Positions 31,886 through 41,311 of a stretch of 64,000 bases of DNA are shown one piece after another. Numbering within the stretch: position 1 is the stretch's first letter; every line of letters starts with the position of its first letter. Position numbers and translations under genes: made by a program. Location of the stretch: contig NZ_JAPZVQ010000009.1 in assembly GCF_027622945.1 (NCBI RefSeq), forward strand, positions 151,286 through 215,285, given 5' to 3'. Under the pieces are notes generated by a model. The model worked only from the letters and a program-made list of their open reading frames with translations. It did no database searches and was not told the DNA's origin. The DNA comes from Glycomyces lechevalierae. GTDB lineage: Bacteria; Actinomycetota; Actinomycetes; Mycobacteriales; Micromonosporaceae.

Positions 31886-33100
31886 ATGAGTGAGAAGCAG
31901 TCCCGTCGGCGGCGCGGTCTGGCGATCGCTGGCGGGGTCACCGGTGGCGTGGCCGTGGGCGCCGCGATCGCGTGGGGGGTGCCGCGGTACCTGGCGCGGC
32001 GCACGAGGGCGGCGTCGGCGGATCCGTACGCGCACGAGCCGTTCGAGCTGCCGCCGCAGCGGTCGGTGTTCACCGTCGAATCGAGCGACGGGGTGCCGAT
32101 CCACGTGGAGACGGCGGGCCCGGACGACGCGGACCTGACCGTGGTGTTCGTGCACGGCTACATGCAGGACATGGCCACGTTCTACTTCCAGCGCAAGGCG
32201 ATCGCCGAGGCCGAGCGGTCGGGCGTGTCGATGCGCGCGGTGCTGTACGACCAGCCCGGGCACGGCAAGTCGGGGCCGCTGCCGCGCACCGAGTACGGGA
32301 TCGAGGACCTGGCCGGGGTGCTGCACGACGTGCTGGCGGCGGTGGCGCCGCGCGGGCCGCTCGTGCTGGTCGGGCATTCCATGGGCGGCATGACGATCCA
32401 GGTGTTCGCGCGCCTCTACGAGCCGGAGTTCCGGGAGCGCGTGAAGGGCGTGGCGTTCTTCTCGAGCAGTGCCGCCGGGCTCGACACGGTCGAGACGCGG
32501 CCGATGCGGGCGCTGCGGCGGTTGCGGCGCACGGTGCTGCCGATGCTGCAGCAGGTGGCGGGGTGGACGCCGGATCTCATCGACCGGTCGCGGCTGCTCG
32601 CGGGCGACCTGGGGTGGCTGCTGACGCGCAAGGCCGCGTTCGGGCACATCGATCCGCCCGCGTCGCTGGTCACGCTGGTGGAGCGGATGAACCGGCGCAC
32701 GTCGATGCAGAGCATCGTCGGCTACGCGCGCGCTATCCTCGATCACGACGAGACGGCGACGTTGCCGCTGTTCACGGGCTTGCCGGCGCTGGTGGTGGTC
32801 GGTGACGAGGATCTGCTGACGCCGCCGGAGCACTCGCGGCGGCTGGCGGCGGCGCTCGGGGGGTCGCGATTCGCGCTCATAGCCGAGGCGGCTCACTCAC
32901 CGCAACTGGAGTACCCTGGTGAGATCTCACAACTGTTGTTGGAGATGATCGACAAAGTCGTGGCTGAGATCGGCAGGGGCTCCGCCGTGTCCGCCGCCCC
33001 GGCGGCGACGCGGGCCGACCCTCGTCCCCACCCTGGTCCGGAACGGACGCGCAGGTGGTCGCCGTTCTCGCGCCACCACGGGCATCGTCTCGAACCGTAG
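31886..33100 (+). CDS. alpha/beta hydrolase with N-terminal membrane segment
   Basis: The 404-aa protein has a basic start, then a hydrophobic Gly/Ala-rich segment (LAIAGGVTGGVAVGAAIAWG) that may anchor it. The alpha/beta fold follows: VVFVHGYMQDMATFYF (oxyanion-hole HG), YDQPGHGKSG, nucleophile Ser in VLVGHSMGGMTIQVF, acid in VVVGDEDLLTPPEHS and His in IAEAAHSPQLEYP. The C-terminal 50 residues are Arg/Pro-rich and disordered. The substrate is unknown. In many actinobacteria a hydrolase of this type sits between alr and tsaE, as here. The ATG at 31886 is preceded by GCGAGG. Confidence 0.9.
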   Translation: MSEKQSRRRRGLAIAGGVTGGVAVGAAIAWGVPRYLARRTRAASADPYAHEPFELPPQRSVFTVESSDGVPIHVETAGPDDADLTVVFVHGYMQDMATFYFQRKAIAEAERSGVSMRAVLYDQPGHGKSGPLPRTEYGIEDLAGVLHDVLAAVAPRGPLVLVGHSMGGMTIQVFARLYEPEFRERVKGVAFFSSSAAGLDTVETRPMRALRRLRRTVLPMLQQVAGWTPDLIDRSRLLAGDLGWLLTRKAAFGHIDPPASLVTLVERMNRRTSMQSIVGYARAILDHDETATLPLFTGLPALVVVGDEDLLTPPEHSRRLAAALGGSRFALIAEAAHSPQLEYPGEISQLLLEMIDKVVAEIGRGSAVSAAPAATRADPRPHPGPERTRRWSPFSRHHGHRLEP

Positions 33101-33151
33101 GGCACCGCGCCGCCGGCGCGGCCCATCGAAACGCACTTGGAGGAGTGAAAC

Positions 33152-33628
33152 GTGAAGCTCCAGCTCCAGACGGCCGGAGACACCCACGAGTTCGGGCGGC
33201 GGCTGGCCGCCGTCCTTCGCGCGGGTGACCTCGTGATCCTCACCGGCCCGCTGGGGGCCGGCAAGACGGCTCTCACGCAGGGCATCGGCGCCGGGCTCGG
33301 CGTCGAGGGGCGGATCACCAGCCCCACGTTCGTGATCGCCCGCTCGCACCGCGCGGGCACGGCCGGGGTGCCGCTCGTGCACGTCGACGCCTACCGCCTG
33401 GAGACCCTCGACGAGCTCGACGACCTCGACCTCGACACGGATGTGGACGCGGCCGTCACGGTGGTCGAATGGGGCGCCGGCCTGGCCGAGCGCCTCGCCG
33501 AGTCGCACCTGGAGATCGCGATCGAGCGCCGTGCGGACGAGGTCCGCGAGGTCGAGCTGCACGGCCGCGGCGGCGACTGGGCCGCGCGCCTCGCTTCCCT
33601 CGAGTCCCCGGTGGGTGCGGCCGCATGA
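33152..33628 (+). CDS. tsaE: tRNA t6A biosynthesis ATPase TsaE
   Basis: The 158-aa ATPase stimulates the TsaB-TsaD complex that makes N6-threonylcarbamoyladenosine (t6A37) on ANN-decoding tRNAs. The P-loop is VILTGPLGAGKTALTQGIG, followed by the switch TSPTFVIARSH and the conserved HVDAYRLE and VVEWGAGLAE. The length is normal. The GTG at 33152 follows GGAGGAG. Its stop overlaps the tsaB ATG (ATGA), so the two are coupled. Confidence 0.96.
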   Translation: MKLQLQTAGDTHEFGRRLAAVLRAGDLVILTGPLGAGKTALTQGIGAGLGVEGRITSPTFVIARSHRAGTAGVPLVHVDAYRLETLDELDDLDLDTDVDAAVTVVEWGAGLAERLAESHLEIAIERRADEVREVELHGRGGDWAARLASLESPVGAAA

Positions 33629-34275
33629 GGGTCCTCGCTCTCGACACGTCCACGGCCGCAGTGCAGGCCGCGCTGGTCGACCTGGACGACGACGAACTGT
33701 TCCTGACCGCGTTCCGCCGCGAGGTGGACGCGCGCGGGCACGTGGAGAAGCTGGCGCCGTTCATCGAGGGCTGCCTCGCCGACGCCGGCCGCACGGTCAA
33801 GGACGTCGACGCGGTCGTCTCAGGGATAGGCCCGGGCCCGTTCACGGGCCTGCGCGTGGGCATGGTCACGGCCGCGGCGTTCGCCGACGGCGCGGGCATT
33901 CCCGTCTACGGCGTCTGCTCGCTCGACGGCATCGGCGGCAACACGCGCGGCCGGGCCCTCGCGGCGACGGACGCGCGCCGCAAGGAGATCTACTGGGCCG
34001 TCTACGAAGACGGTGTGCGCGAAGGCGAACCGCAGGTGTGCAAGCCGAGCGAGCTGCCCGACACCCGCGCCGACTACGCGATCGGCGAGGGCGCGAGCAA
34101 GTACGCGGACGAGCTGCCGATGGAGGCCGAGGCCACCGCGATCTACCCTGACCTGGTGAAACTCGTCGAACTCGCGGGGCCTCGCCTCCTCGCGGGCGCC
34201 CCGACCGAGAAGCTGACCCCGCTGTACCTGCGCCGTCCCGACGCGCAGCCCTCCGGAGCCGCGCCGTCGGCCTGA
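33625..34275 (+). CDS. tsaB: tRNA t6A biosynthesis protein TsaB
   Basis: The 216-aa ASKHA-fold protein is the non-catalytic partner of TsaD. It begins MRVLALDTSTAAVQAALVD and shows VSGIGPGPFTGLRVGM, VYGVCSLDGIG and TDARRKEIYWAVYEDG, as usual for TsaB. The C-terminal half is the variable lobe. It dimerises with TsaD through the N-lobe helices and is activated by TsaE. It overlaps tsaE by 4 bp and ends 25 bases before rimI. Confidence 0.95.
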   Translation: MRVLALDTSTAAVQAALVDLDDDELFLTAFRREVDARGHVEKLAPFIEGCLADAGRTVKDVDAVVSGIGPGPFTGLRVGMVTAAAFADGAGIPVYGVCSLDGIGGNTRGRALAATDARRKEIYWAVYEDGVREGEPQVCKPSELPDTRADYAIGEGASKYADELPMEAEATAIYPDLVKLVELAGPRLLAGAPTEKLTPLYLRRPDAQPSGAAPSA

Positions 34276-34300
34276 CGGCCGCGTGGTACAGCTTGATGCG

Positions 34301-34744
34301 ATGAACGACTTGCGGATCGACCGGCTGCGCTGGTGGCACCTGCCCGCCGTCGCCGAGATGGAGACCGCGATCTTCGGGCCCGAGGCCTGGAGCGAGGGCC
34401 TGCTGTGGACCGAGCTCTCGGCCGGGAACGACTATCGCGCGGTCTTCGACGGCGACCGCATCCTCGGCTACGCGGGCACCGCGCTGAACGGCGATGAGCT
34501 GTGGCTCAACAACATCGCCGTCGCCGCGGACGCCCGACGCCGGGGGGTGGCGCGGATGCTCATGGACGACCTGATCGAACGCGCCCGGGCGCACGAGGTG
34601 AAGAGCGTGTACCTGGAGGTCGCGGTGGACAACGTCCCGGCCCAGCGGCTGTACGACGGGTACGGTTTCTACGGCATCGGGGTGCGCAAGAACTACTACC
34701 AGCACACCGGCACCGATGCGGCAGTGATGAGGATGGACCTGTGA
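34301..34744 (+). CDS. rimI: ribosomal protein S18-alanine N-acetyltransferase
   Basis: This 147-aa GNAT acetyltransferase starts [20 protein letters not shown]. It has the acetyl-CoA pyrophosphate loop [19 protein letters not shown] (a variant of R/Q-x-x-G-x-G/A) and [18 protein letters not shown] at the end, typical of RimI. It should acetylate the N-terminal alanine of ribosomal protein S18. The ATG at 34301 is preferred over GTG 34283; neither has a good ribosome site. Its stop overlaps the GTG of tsaD. Placement between tsaB and tsaD is a classic actinobacterial order. Confidence 0.92.
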   Translation: MNDLRIDRLRWWHLPAVAEMETAIFGPEAWSEGLLWTELSAGNDYRAVFDGDRILGYAGTALNGDELWLNNIAVAADARRRGVARMLMDDLIERARAHEVKSVYLEVAVDNVPAQRLYDGYGFYGIGVRKNYYQHTGTDAAVMRMDL

Positions 34745-35799
34745 AGAACAACCCTGTGGTGATGGGCATCGAGACCTCGTGCGACGAGACCGGTGTCGGG
34801 ATCGTGCGCGGCCACGAGCTGCTGGCGGACGCCGTGGCCTCGTCGGTCGACGAGCACGCGCGCTTCGGCGGCGTCGTGCCCGAGGTCGCCAGCCGCGCGC
34901 ACCTCGAAGCGATGGTGCCCACGGTGCAGCGCGCCCTCGACGACGCGGGACTCACCCTCGCCGACCTCGACGGCATCGCCGTCACCGCCGGCCCGGGCCT
35001 CGCCGGGGCCCTCATGGTCGGTGTGGGCGCGGCGAAGGCGTACTCGCTCGCCACGGGCGTGCCGCTGTACGGCGTCAACCACTTGAGCGCCCACATCGCG
35101 GTCGACACGCTCGAGAACGGCCCGATCCCGGAGCCCGCGATCGGCCTGCTCGTCTCCGGCGGCCACTCCTCGATCATGATGGTCGAAGACCTGGCCGGGA
35201 AGGTGACGCAGCTCGGCGCGAGCATCGACGACGCCGCCGGAGAGGCGTTCGACAAGGTCGCGCGTCTGCTCGGCCTGCCGTTCCCCGGCGGGCCGTACAT
35301 CGACAAGGCCGCCAAGGAGGGCGACCGGGCGTTCGTGCGGTTCCCGCGCGGCCTCACCGCCGCGAAGGACATGGAGAAGCACCGCTACGACTTCTCGTTC
35401 TCCGGCCTCAAGACCGCCGTGGCCCGCTGGATCGAAGCGCAACGCGCCGAAGGGAACAACGTGCCCGTCAACGACGTGGCCGCGGCGTTCCAGGAGGCGG
35501 TCTGCGACGTGCTCACCCAGAAGGCGATCCTCGCCGCCAAGGAGCACGGCGTCGACACGATCCTCCTCGGCGGCGGCGTCGCCGCGAACTCGCGCCTGCG
35601 GACCCTCGCGGTCGAACGCGCCGAGGACGCCGGGATCACGCTGCGCTACCCGCGCCCGAAGCTGTGCACCGACAACGGCGCCATGGTCGCCGCGCTCGGC
35701 TCGCACCTCGTCTCGGCCGGCATCGCGCCGTCCGTGATCGACTTCCCGGCGAACTCGTCGATGGACGTCGAGATCGTGAGCCTCGCGAACCGGCTCTGA
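34741..35799 (+). CDS. tsaD: tRNA t6A threonylcarbamoyltransferase TsaD
   Basis: The 352-aa catalytic subunit transfers threonylcarbamoyl from TC-AMP to A37 of tRNA. It begins [19 protein letters not shown]. Metal-binding His residues are in the H-x-x-x-H motif NHLSAHIA, the nucleotide-binding loop is [15 protein letters not shown], and family segments [20 protein letters not shown] and [12 protein letters not shown] follow. The metal Asp is in [15 protein letters not shown]. The GTG at 34741 is coupled to rimI (GTGA). It converges on the small membrane protein gene. Confidence 0.97.
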   Translation: MKNNPVVMGIETSCDETGVGIVRGHELLADAVASSVDEHARFGGVVPEVASRAHLEAMVPTVQRALDDAGLTLADLDGIAVTAGPGLAGALMVGVGAAKAYSLATGVPLYGVNHLSAHIAVDTLENGPIPEPAIGLLVSGGHSSIMMVEDLAGKVTQLGASIDDAAGEAFDKVARLLGLPFPGGPYIDKAAKEGDRAFVRFPRGLTAAKDMEKHRYDFSFSGLKTAVARWIEAQRAEGNNVPVNDVAAAFQEAVCDVLTQKAILAAKEHGVDTILLGGGVAANSRLRTLAVERAEDAGITLRYPRPKLCTDNGAMVAALGSHLVSAGIAPSVIDFPANSSMDVEIVSLANRL

Positions 35800-35801
35800 C
35801 G

Positions 35802-36182
35802 TCAGGACCGGGCGGCCCTCCGAGCGCCGGCGAGGAGGAGCGCGGCGCCGACGGTGACCGCGATCCAGGGGGCGGGCTCGAAGATCAGGCCCGCCGCCAC
35901 CGACCAGCCGCCGAGGGTCCAGGCGATGAAGGCCGGGGGCGTGATGCCGTTGCGGTGCAGCCAGAGCACGGTCTGGCCGAGCAGGAGCAGCGGGATGCCG
36001 AAACTGCCCAGGGTCATCCAGAAGCCGCCCGTTTCGGGGGTCATCTGCGCGATGGTGCCTTCGGGCATCCAGAGTTCGCCGCCGAGCCAGGCGGTCGCGT
36101 GCGTTCCGGCGGTGAGGGCGAAGGCGAGGAGCAGGTGTCCGGCTCCGAGGAGGGTGAAGATCCATCCGGCCGACTTGATCAT
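35802..36182 (-). CDS. four-helix membrane protein (DUF6463-like)
   Basis: The 126-aa membrane protein has four predicted helices: AGWIFTLLGAGHLLLAFAL, TLGSFGIPLLLLGQTVLWLH, FIAWTLGGWSVAAGLIF and WIAVTVGAALLLAGA. Layout and the His-bearing first helix resemble DUF6463, whose role is unknown. The ATG at 36182 has GGAG upstream. It is divergent from a TetR gene with an inverted repeat between them and is its most likely target. Confidence 0.8.
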   Translation of the reverse strand: MIKSAGWIFTLLGAGHLLLAFALTAGTHATAWLGGELWMPEGTIAQMTPETGGFWMTLGSFGIPLLLLGQTVLWLHRNGITPPAFIAWTLGGWSVAAGLIFEPAPWIAVTVGAALLLAGARRAARS

Positions 36183-36205
36183 GGGGCGACTCCGCTGCAA
36201 TTATG

Positions 36206-36233
36206 GAACCAATAGTTTCGGTACTACTGGTTC
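36206..36233. promoter_or_regulatory. TetR operator
   Basis: Arms GAACCAATAGT and ACTACTGGTTC (10 of 11 matching) are separated by 6 bases, between the divergent TetR and membrane-protein starts. Confidence 0.75.
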
Positions 36234-36247
36234 TGTATCCTAGGGCC

Positions 36248-36841
36248 ATGCCTGAACCGAAGCAAGCCGTGGGGCGCCCCCGGGACAGTCGCGTGGACCA
36301 CGCCATCGCCGGCGCGACAAGGGAACTGCTGGCGGAGCGCGGGTACGCCAAGCTCACCGTGGACGCGGTCGCGTCGCGGGCGGGGATCGGGAAGGCGGCG
36401 ATCTACCGGCGGTTCGCCACGAAGCAGGAGATGATCTTCGCGGCCACGGTGCACGACATGGAGGAGCAGCCGCCGCCGGATTCGGGTTCGCTGCGGGGTG
36501 ATCTGGAGGCGGTCTGCGAGGTCATCGCCAAGCAGCTCTCGACCGCGCCTCCCGATGTGCTGCACGGACTCCTGGCCGACATCCACGGCGACAAGGCGCT
36601 CGGGGCGCGGTTCTCGGGGACGTTCATCGAACGGGAGCGGTTCGTGATCGACACGGTGCTCGAGCGGGCCCTGGAGCGCGGAGAGCTGGCGGCGAAACCC
36701 GATGCCGCCATCGTTCACGCACAGCTGCTCGGGCCGATCTTCTATTGGATCCTCATCCTCATCGGCGACCACGGCAGGCTCGCGGACCTGGGCAGGTCCG
36801 TCGCCGCCATGGTCGCCGACTCGTTGACCGCTAGCGGGTGA
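36248..36841 (+). CDS. TetR/AcrR family transcriptional regulator
   Basis: This 197-aa repressor-type protein has HTH at about residues 15-60: VDHAIAGATRELLAERGYAK, LTVDAVASRAGIGKAAIYRR and FATKQEMI. The C-terminal domain is of the TetR_C_11 style (EAVCEVIAKQLSTAPPDVL, RFVIDTVLERALERGEL). The ATG at 36248 sits just after the operator. An in-frame ATG at 36203 would lie within it. It probably controls the divergent small membrane protein and itself. Its 3' end overlaps the MFS gene tail on the other strand by 11 bases. Confidence 0.92.
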   Translation: MPEPKQAVGRPRDSRVDHAIAGATRELLAERGYAKLTVDAVASRAGIGKAAIYRRFATKQEMIFAATVHDMEEQPPPDSGSLRGDLEAVCEVIAKQLSTAPPDVLHGLLADIHGDKALGARFSGTFIERERFVIDTVLERALERGELAAKPDAAIVHAQLLGPIFYWILILIGDHGRLADLGRSVAAMVADSLTASG

Positions 36842-37988
36842 GTGCCGTTGCGGCGCTCGCGAACACGCGGCGTCCCGGCACCGCGAGGAGCAGCGCCGCC
36901 GCGACGAGCGCGGCCGCGGCCCAGAGCGGGCCCGCCGGTCCTGCCGCCAGCGTGAACGCGGCGAGGATCGGGCCGGCCGCCGCGCCCACGTTCAATGCGG
37001 CGGTGGCGTAGGAGCCGGCCATCGTCGGCGCGTCCGCGGCTTCGTAGAGGACGCGGGCGATGAGGGTGCTGCCGACCGCGAACGCCAACGCGCCCTGGGC
37101 GAACGCGAGCGGCAGCAGCACCGCGGGGTGGATGGCCCAGAGGCCGAGGACGCACCAGCCGAGGAGCAGGAGCGGGCCTGCGACGGCGATGACCTGGCCG
37201 GGGCGGCGGTCCGAGAGGCGCCCGGCGGCCGTGACCCCGGCGAACGAGCCCGCGCCGAAGAGCACCAGGACGACCGGGATCCAGAGTTCGCCGAGCCCGG
37301 CGGTCTCGGTGACGACGGGCGCGATATAGGTGAACGCGCCGAACGTTCCGGCGTTCACCAACGCGCCCAAGCCCATCACCAGGAGCAACCGGGGTCGCCG
37401 CAGGACGGCGAGCTCGGTCCGCAGATGCGGGCCGTGCGTTCCCCGCGTGTCGGGGAGGCCGCGGAGGACGCCGAGCGCGGCGGGCACGCACAGCAGCGCG
37501 ACCGCCCAGAACGTGGCGCGCCAGCCGAGGAGCGCGCCGAGCAGCGCCCCGCCGGGGACACCCGCGATCGTCGCGATCGTGGTGCCGCCCAGCAGGACCG
37601 CGAGCGCGCGGCCCTTCTGGTCCGGCGCGACCAGGGCGGCCGCGGCGGTGAGCGCGATCGCGAGGAACCCGGCGTTCGCGAACGCGGCGACGACGCGGGT
37701 GGCGAACAGGACCGCGAAGCTCTCGGTGACCGCGCCGACGACGTGCGCGGCGAGGAACAGGGCGAGGAACGCGAGCAGGCTCGAGCGCGGCGGCCAGCGG
37801 CGGGCGAGGGCCGCGATGAGCGGGGCGCCGACGACCATGCCGACGGCGAAAGCGGAGGTGAGCAGGCCGGCGGTGGCGACGGGGACGCCGAGGTCGGCGG
37901 CGAGGTCCGGCAGGAGGCCGGCGAGCATGAACTCGGACGTGCCCATGGCGAAGACCGCCAGGGCGAGCAGGTAGACGGGCAGTGGCAT
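36831..37988 (-). CDS. MFS exporter, Cmx/CmrA-like DHA1 family
   Basis: This 385-aa, 12-helix major facilitator starts PVYLLALAVFAMGTSEFMLA and GLLPDLAADLGVPVATAG, very like the Cmx/CmrA/AraJ branch of DHA1 drug exporters, including chloramphenicol efflux pumps. The motif A region is GMVVGAPLIAALARRWPPR and motif C is GVPGGALLGALLGWRATFW. It uses the proton gradient to export a small hydrophobic compound. The substrate cannot be fixed from sequence. The ATG at 37988 is the first good start. The gene is monocistronic. Confidence 0.9.
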   Translation of the reverse strand: MPLPVYLLALAVFAMGTSEFMLAGLLPDLAADLGVPVATAGLLTSAFAVGMVVGAPLIAALARRWPPRSSLLAFLALFLAAHVVGAVTESFAVLFATRVVAAFANAGFLAIALTAAAALVAPDQKGRALAVLLGGTTIATIAGVPGGALLGALLGWRATFWAVALLCVPAALGVLRGLPDTRGTHGPHLRTELAVLRRPRLLLVMGLGALVNAGTFGAFTYIAPVVTETAGLGELWIPVVLVLFGAGSFAGVTAAGRLSDRRPGQVIAVAGPLLLLGWCVLGLWAIHPAVLLPLAFAQGALAFAVGSTLIARVLYEAADAPTMAGSYATAALNVGAAAGPILAAFTLAAGPAGPLWAAAALVAAALLLAVPGRRVFASAATALTR

Positions 37989-38205
37989 CGGGTGACTCCG
38001 TGGTGTCGAGCGTTCGGATGGGACGTCTCGTCACCGCGGCCAGCGGCCCCGGGTCATGCCTGACGGATCAGGGGGCTGGCGGGTGACCGGCAGCCCCTGC
38101 CGTGTCCGATTCCGGATTCACCATGCCCCGGACCCTATGCGGGCGGGCCGCGCGGGCGCAACGCATTTCACGCGGGTTGTCGGTGGCGGCGGTTACGGTG
38201 GCGGC

Positions 38206-38781
38206 ATGAGTGAGAACGACTACTGGTGGGAGCCGCCGCTGGCGGGGACCGACGAGGCGCACCTGGTCGGGGCCCTCGACCGGCTGCGGGTGACCTTCCG
38301 GTGGAAGGCCGACGACCTCGACTCGAAGGGGTTGAACACGCGGATCGGCGCTTCGGCGCTGACGCTCGGCGGGCTGCTGAAGCACCTTGCGCGCGTTGAG
38401 GACGTGACGTTCAACTGGAAGATCCGGGGCCGCGCCCCGGGCCCGGACTGGGACGAGAGCCTGCTCGACGACAGCGACCGCTGGGAGTTCTCGTCGGCCG
38501 CCGACGACTCGCCGGAGTTCCTGTACGACCTGTGGGACGCGGCGGTCGCGCGCTCGCGCGAGCGGCTGGCCGCGATCCTGGAGGAGGGCGGGCTCGACCA
38601 GCCCGCGCATCTCGAATGGCCGGGCAGAGGGCATCTGAGTGTGCGGCGGATCGTGTTCGACCTGGTGGAGGAGTACGGCCGCCACACCGGGCACGCGGAC
38701 CTGCTCAGGGAAGCGGTCGACGGCAGGGTCGGGGAGGACCCGCCGGCGGGCTGGCGTCCGGTGAGCGGTTCGGGCGCTTAA
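38206..38781 (+). CDS. DinB family protein (DUF664)
   Basis: The 191-aa four-helix-bundle protein begins with a helix after YWWEPPLAGTDEAHLVGALD. It has His in LGGLLKHLARVEDVTF and a second pair in EEYGRHTGHADLLREAVDG, the metal-ligand pattern of DinB/DUF664. Actinobacterial members are often thiol (mycothiol)-dependent S-transferases, but the exact reaction is unknown. The ATG at 38206 follows a G-rich region. It is a single gene. Confidence 0.9.
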   Translation: MSENDYWWEPPLAGTDEAHLVGALDRLRVTFRWKADDLDSKGLNTRIGASALTLGGLLKHLARVEDVTFNWKIRGRAPGPDWDESLLDDSDRWEFSSAADDSPEFLYDLWDAAVARSRERLAAILEEGGLDQPAHLEWPGRGHLSVRRIVFDLVEEYGRHTGHADLLREAVDGRVGEDPPAGWRPVSGSGA

Positions 38782-38820
38782 CCGCTTGCTCCGGAAGTCC
38801 CCTCACTGAATGCTGACCAG

Positions 38821-39762
38821 ATGACCGGCAACCCGAACTGGCCGAACGGCGAACTGCGGCTCAACCTGCCCGTGTTCTTGGCGCGCTTCGGACTCGAAGC
38901 CCGCGGCGGCGCGGAGCCGCTGCTCGGCGGCGAGGACAACATCAACGCCCGCGTCGGCACCGACCGCGGCGACGTGGTCGTGCGCGAATACGTGCACTCG
39001 ACGCGTGCCAAGGTCGCGGCCGAACTCGTGTTCGTCGCGCACCTCGCGCGGGAGGGCTTCCCGACACCCATGCCGTACACCGCCGACAACGGCGACCCGT
39101 TCGCGCTGGTCGCGGGGAGGCCGATCGCGGTGTTCCCCTTCGCCTCCGGCGAAGTGCCGCCCGCGATGACACTGGACCTCGCCGAGCAGTCCGGGGCACT
39201 GTTGGCCCGGATGCACACGGCCGCAATGGATTGGGCCGACGACCGCATCCCCGTGATCGACCGCCTCGACGTCCTCGGGTCCGCGGCCGACAGCGACGTC
39301 GAACTCGCCGGGGGAGACGAGTGGCGCGAGGAGAACCGCCGCTTCCTCGACCACCACGCGGAAGCGCTCGCGCTCCTCGCCGAACAGCCGGCGGGCCCGC
39401 TCCACCACGACCTCCACCGCCGGAACCTGTTGGCCGAGGACGGCCGGGTGACCGCCGTGCTCGACTTCGACGAACTCAACCACGGCCCGCTGATCCTCGA
39501 CCTCGCCCGGCTCCTCCAGTACGCGGCCTTGGAGCGGCCGGACCTTCGTCTCCCCGCCGCCGTCGCGGAGGCCGCGCTCGCCGGCTACCAGAAGGTCCGG
39601 CTCCTCACCGCGACCGAGCTCGAACTCCTCCCGGTCGCCTTCGACCTCGCGGGGCTCGTGGACGCGGCCGGATTCATCAGGTGGACCGCCCCCTACCTGG
39701 GCCTCGACCGCATCGCGGACTGCCGCAGTTGGCGCTGCTACCTCAGCAATAAGGATGAGTAG
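38821..39762 (+). CDS. aminoglycoside phosphotransferase-fold kinase
   Basis: This 313-aa kinase of the APH/choline kinase fold carries an N-lobe with GGEDNINARVGTDRGDVVVR, a hinge region with VAGRPIAVFPFASGEV and the catalytic loop LHHDLHRRNLLAEDG (Asp base and Asn metal ligand). A DFDE motif follows in TAVLDFDELNHGPLILDL. The pattern is close to homoserine-kinase II/SrkA-like proteins that phosphorylate small hydroxyl compounds or protein Ser. The substrate is unknown. It lies 39 bases after the DinB gene and may be co-transcribed. Confidence 0.88.
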   Translation: MTGNPNWPNGELRLNLPVFLARFGLEARGGAEPLLGGEDNINARVGTDRGDVVVREYVHSTRAKVAAELVFVAHLAREGFPTPMPYTADNGDPFALVAGRPIAVFPFASGEVPPAMTLDLAEQSGALLARMHTAAMDWADDRIPVIDRLDVLGSAADSDVELAGGDEWREENRRFLDHHAEALALLAEQPAGPLHHDLHRRNLLAEDGRVTAVLDFDELNHGPLILDLARLLQYAALERPDLRLPAAVAEAALAGYQKVRLLTATELELLPVAFDLAGLVDAAGFIRWTAPYLGLDRIADCRSWRCYLSNKDE

Positions 39763-39847
39763 CGGGCCGGGACCCCTAACTTTCGTCAGGGGTGGTTTCG
39801 GAAATTCGACCGAAGGCAGCGGCCCCGAAAATCCATAGCCTTCAAAC

Positions 39848-41311
39848 ATGCACCCGAAACGACCACAACACCCCGCACGGACCCGGCTCGCCAAAGGCCT
39901 CGCCGCCACCGCGATCGCCCTCACCGCCTTGACGCTCACCGCCCCCGCAGCCTCCGCCGCGCCCGCGACCGAGCCGACCGCCGAGGCGATCGACGACTAC
40001 ATGACCGACTTCTACGAGACCTCCGGCGCCCCCGGCATCTCCGTCGTCGTGACCAAAGGCGACGAGGTCGTCCACGCCGCCGGGTACGGCCACGACTCCA
40101 ACGGCGACAAGGTCACCGCGGACACCCCGTTCCGCGTCGCCTCGGTCTCCAAGTCGTTCACGGCGATGGCCGTCATGATCCTCGCGGAGGAGGGCGCGAT
40201 CGCCCTCGACGAACCCGTCGCGGACCAGCTCCCCGGCTTCACGATGGCCGACGAGAGAGCCGACGAGATCACCGTCCGCCAACTCGTCAACCAGACCTCC
40301 GGGTTCTCCGACACCACGATCGACACCGTCGAGCTCGAGGAGGCGACCTCCCTCGAGGACTACGTCGCCCGCCTCGCCGACGACTCCCTCGCCTCCGACC
40401 CCGGCACCGAGTGGGAGTACTGCAACCCGAACTTCAACGTCGCCGCCCGCCTCGTCGAGGTCGCGAGCGGACAGCCCTTCGAGGAGTTCATGGAGGAGCG
40501 CGTGTTCGCGCCGCTCGGCATGGAGCACAGCGCGACCCGCGACGAGCTCGAAGACCCCGCGCTCGGCTACAACTCGCTCTTCGGGCTCTGGATCGCCCGC
40601 GAGGAGGAGCCCGGGTTCCTCGACAACGCGGGTTCCGGCGGCATCATCACGAGCGCGGCAGACATGGGGCAGTGGCTCATCAGCCAGAACGGCCTCGGCA
40701 CGCAACTGCTCTCGCCGGAGGGCCTGAAGGACATGCACACCCCCTCCGAGGTCCACGACTACGCCATGGGCTGGGGCACCGAGTCCGACGGCACGCTCCA
40801 GCATTCGGGGAACCTCACCACGTTCAACGCCGTCGAGTGGATCGACCCCGAAACGGGGTACGGCATCGCGGTGCTCACCAACGGCGCCGGGCTCACCGAC
40901 CCCGCCTGGGGGGCCTTCGAGGGCCTGTCGGCACTGCTCAAGGGCGACACGGTGCCCGAACCCGGCCACGGCCGCCAGCTCTTCGAGCTGGTCCTGGCGG
41001 TCCTGTCGCTCGCGGCCATCGCCTTGGGCGCCATGGGTGTCGCACGGTCGCGCCGCTGGGCCGAGAAGCGCGCGGGCCGCCCGGCCTGGCGCATCGGCGT
41101 CCGACTCCTCCCGGCGCTGGCCGCGGTGGCGCTGTTCCTCGCCTATCCCTCGCTCGTGTCGCTCATCTCGAACGGACGCACGGTCACCTGGCAGGGCACG
41201 CTGTACTTCGCGCTGCCGTTCACGCTGACGCTGTTCATCGGCGCGCTCGCGGGTGCGGCGGTAGTGGTCGCCCGTCTGATCAGGCTGCGGTCGGTAGGCT
41301 CGGCCGCGTGA
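39848..41311 (+). CDS. secreted/membrane serine hydrolase (beta-lactamase class C fold)
   Basis: The 487-aa protein has a signal peptide (about residues 1-38), then a penicillin-binding/class C domain: SxxK motif at Ser99-Lys102 (ASVSKSFTAM), Y-x-N in EWEYCNPNFNVA, and a late His/Gly region (TLQHSGNLTTFNA). After about residue 375 come three or four membrane helices (ELVLAVLSLAAIALGAMGVA, LLPALAAVALFLAYPSLVSL, LPFTLTLFIGALAGAAVVV). The active site thus faces outside, tethered to the membrane. Its stop overlaps the kinase start (GTGA), so it is in an operon with a two-component system, perhaps as the wall-stress output or sensor partner. Confidence 0.9.
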   Translation: MHPKRPQHPARTRLAKGLAATAIALTALTLTAPAASAAPATEPTAEAIDDYMTDFYETSGAPGISVVVTKGDEVVHAAGYGHDSNGDKVTADTPFRVASVSKSFTAMAVMILAEEGAIALDEPVADQLPGFTMADERADEITVRQLVNQTSGFSDTTIDTVELEEATSLEDYVARLADDSLASDPGTEWEYCNPNFNVAARLVEVASGQPFEEFMEERVFAPLGMEHSATRDELEDPALGYNSLFGLWIAREEEPGFLDNAGSGGIITSAADMGQWLISQNGLGTQLLSPEGLKDMHTPSEVHDYAMGWGTESDGTLQHSGNLTTFNAVEWIDPETGYGIAVLTNGAGLTDPAWGAFEGLSALLKGDTVPEPGHGRQLFELVLAVLSLAAIALGAMGVARSRRWAEKRAGRPAWRIGVRLLPALAAVALFLAYPSLVSLISNGRTVTWQGTLYFALPFTLTLFIGALAGAAVVVARLIRLRSVGSAA

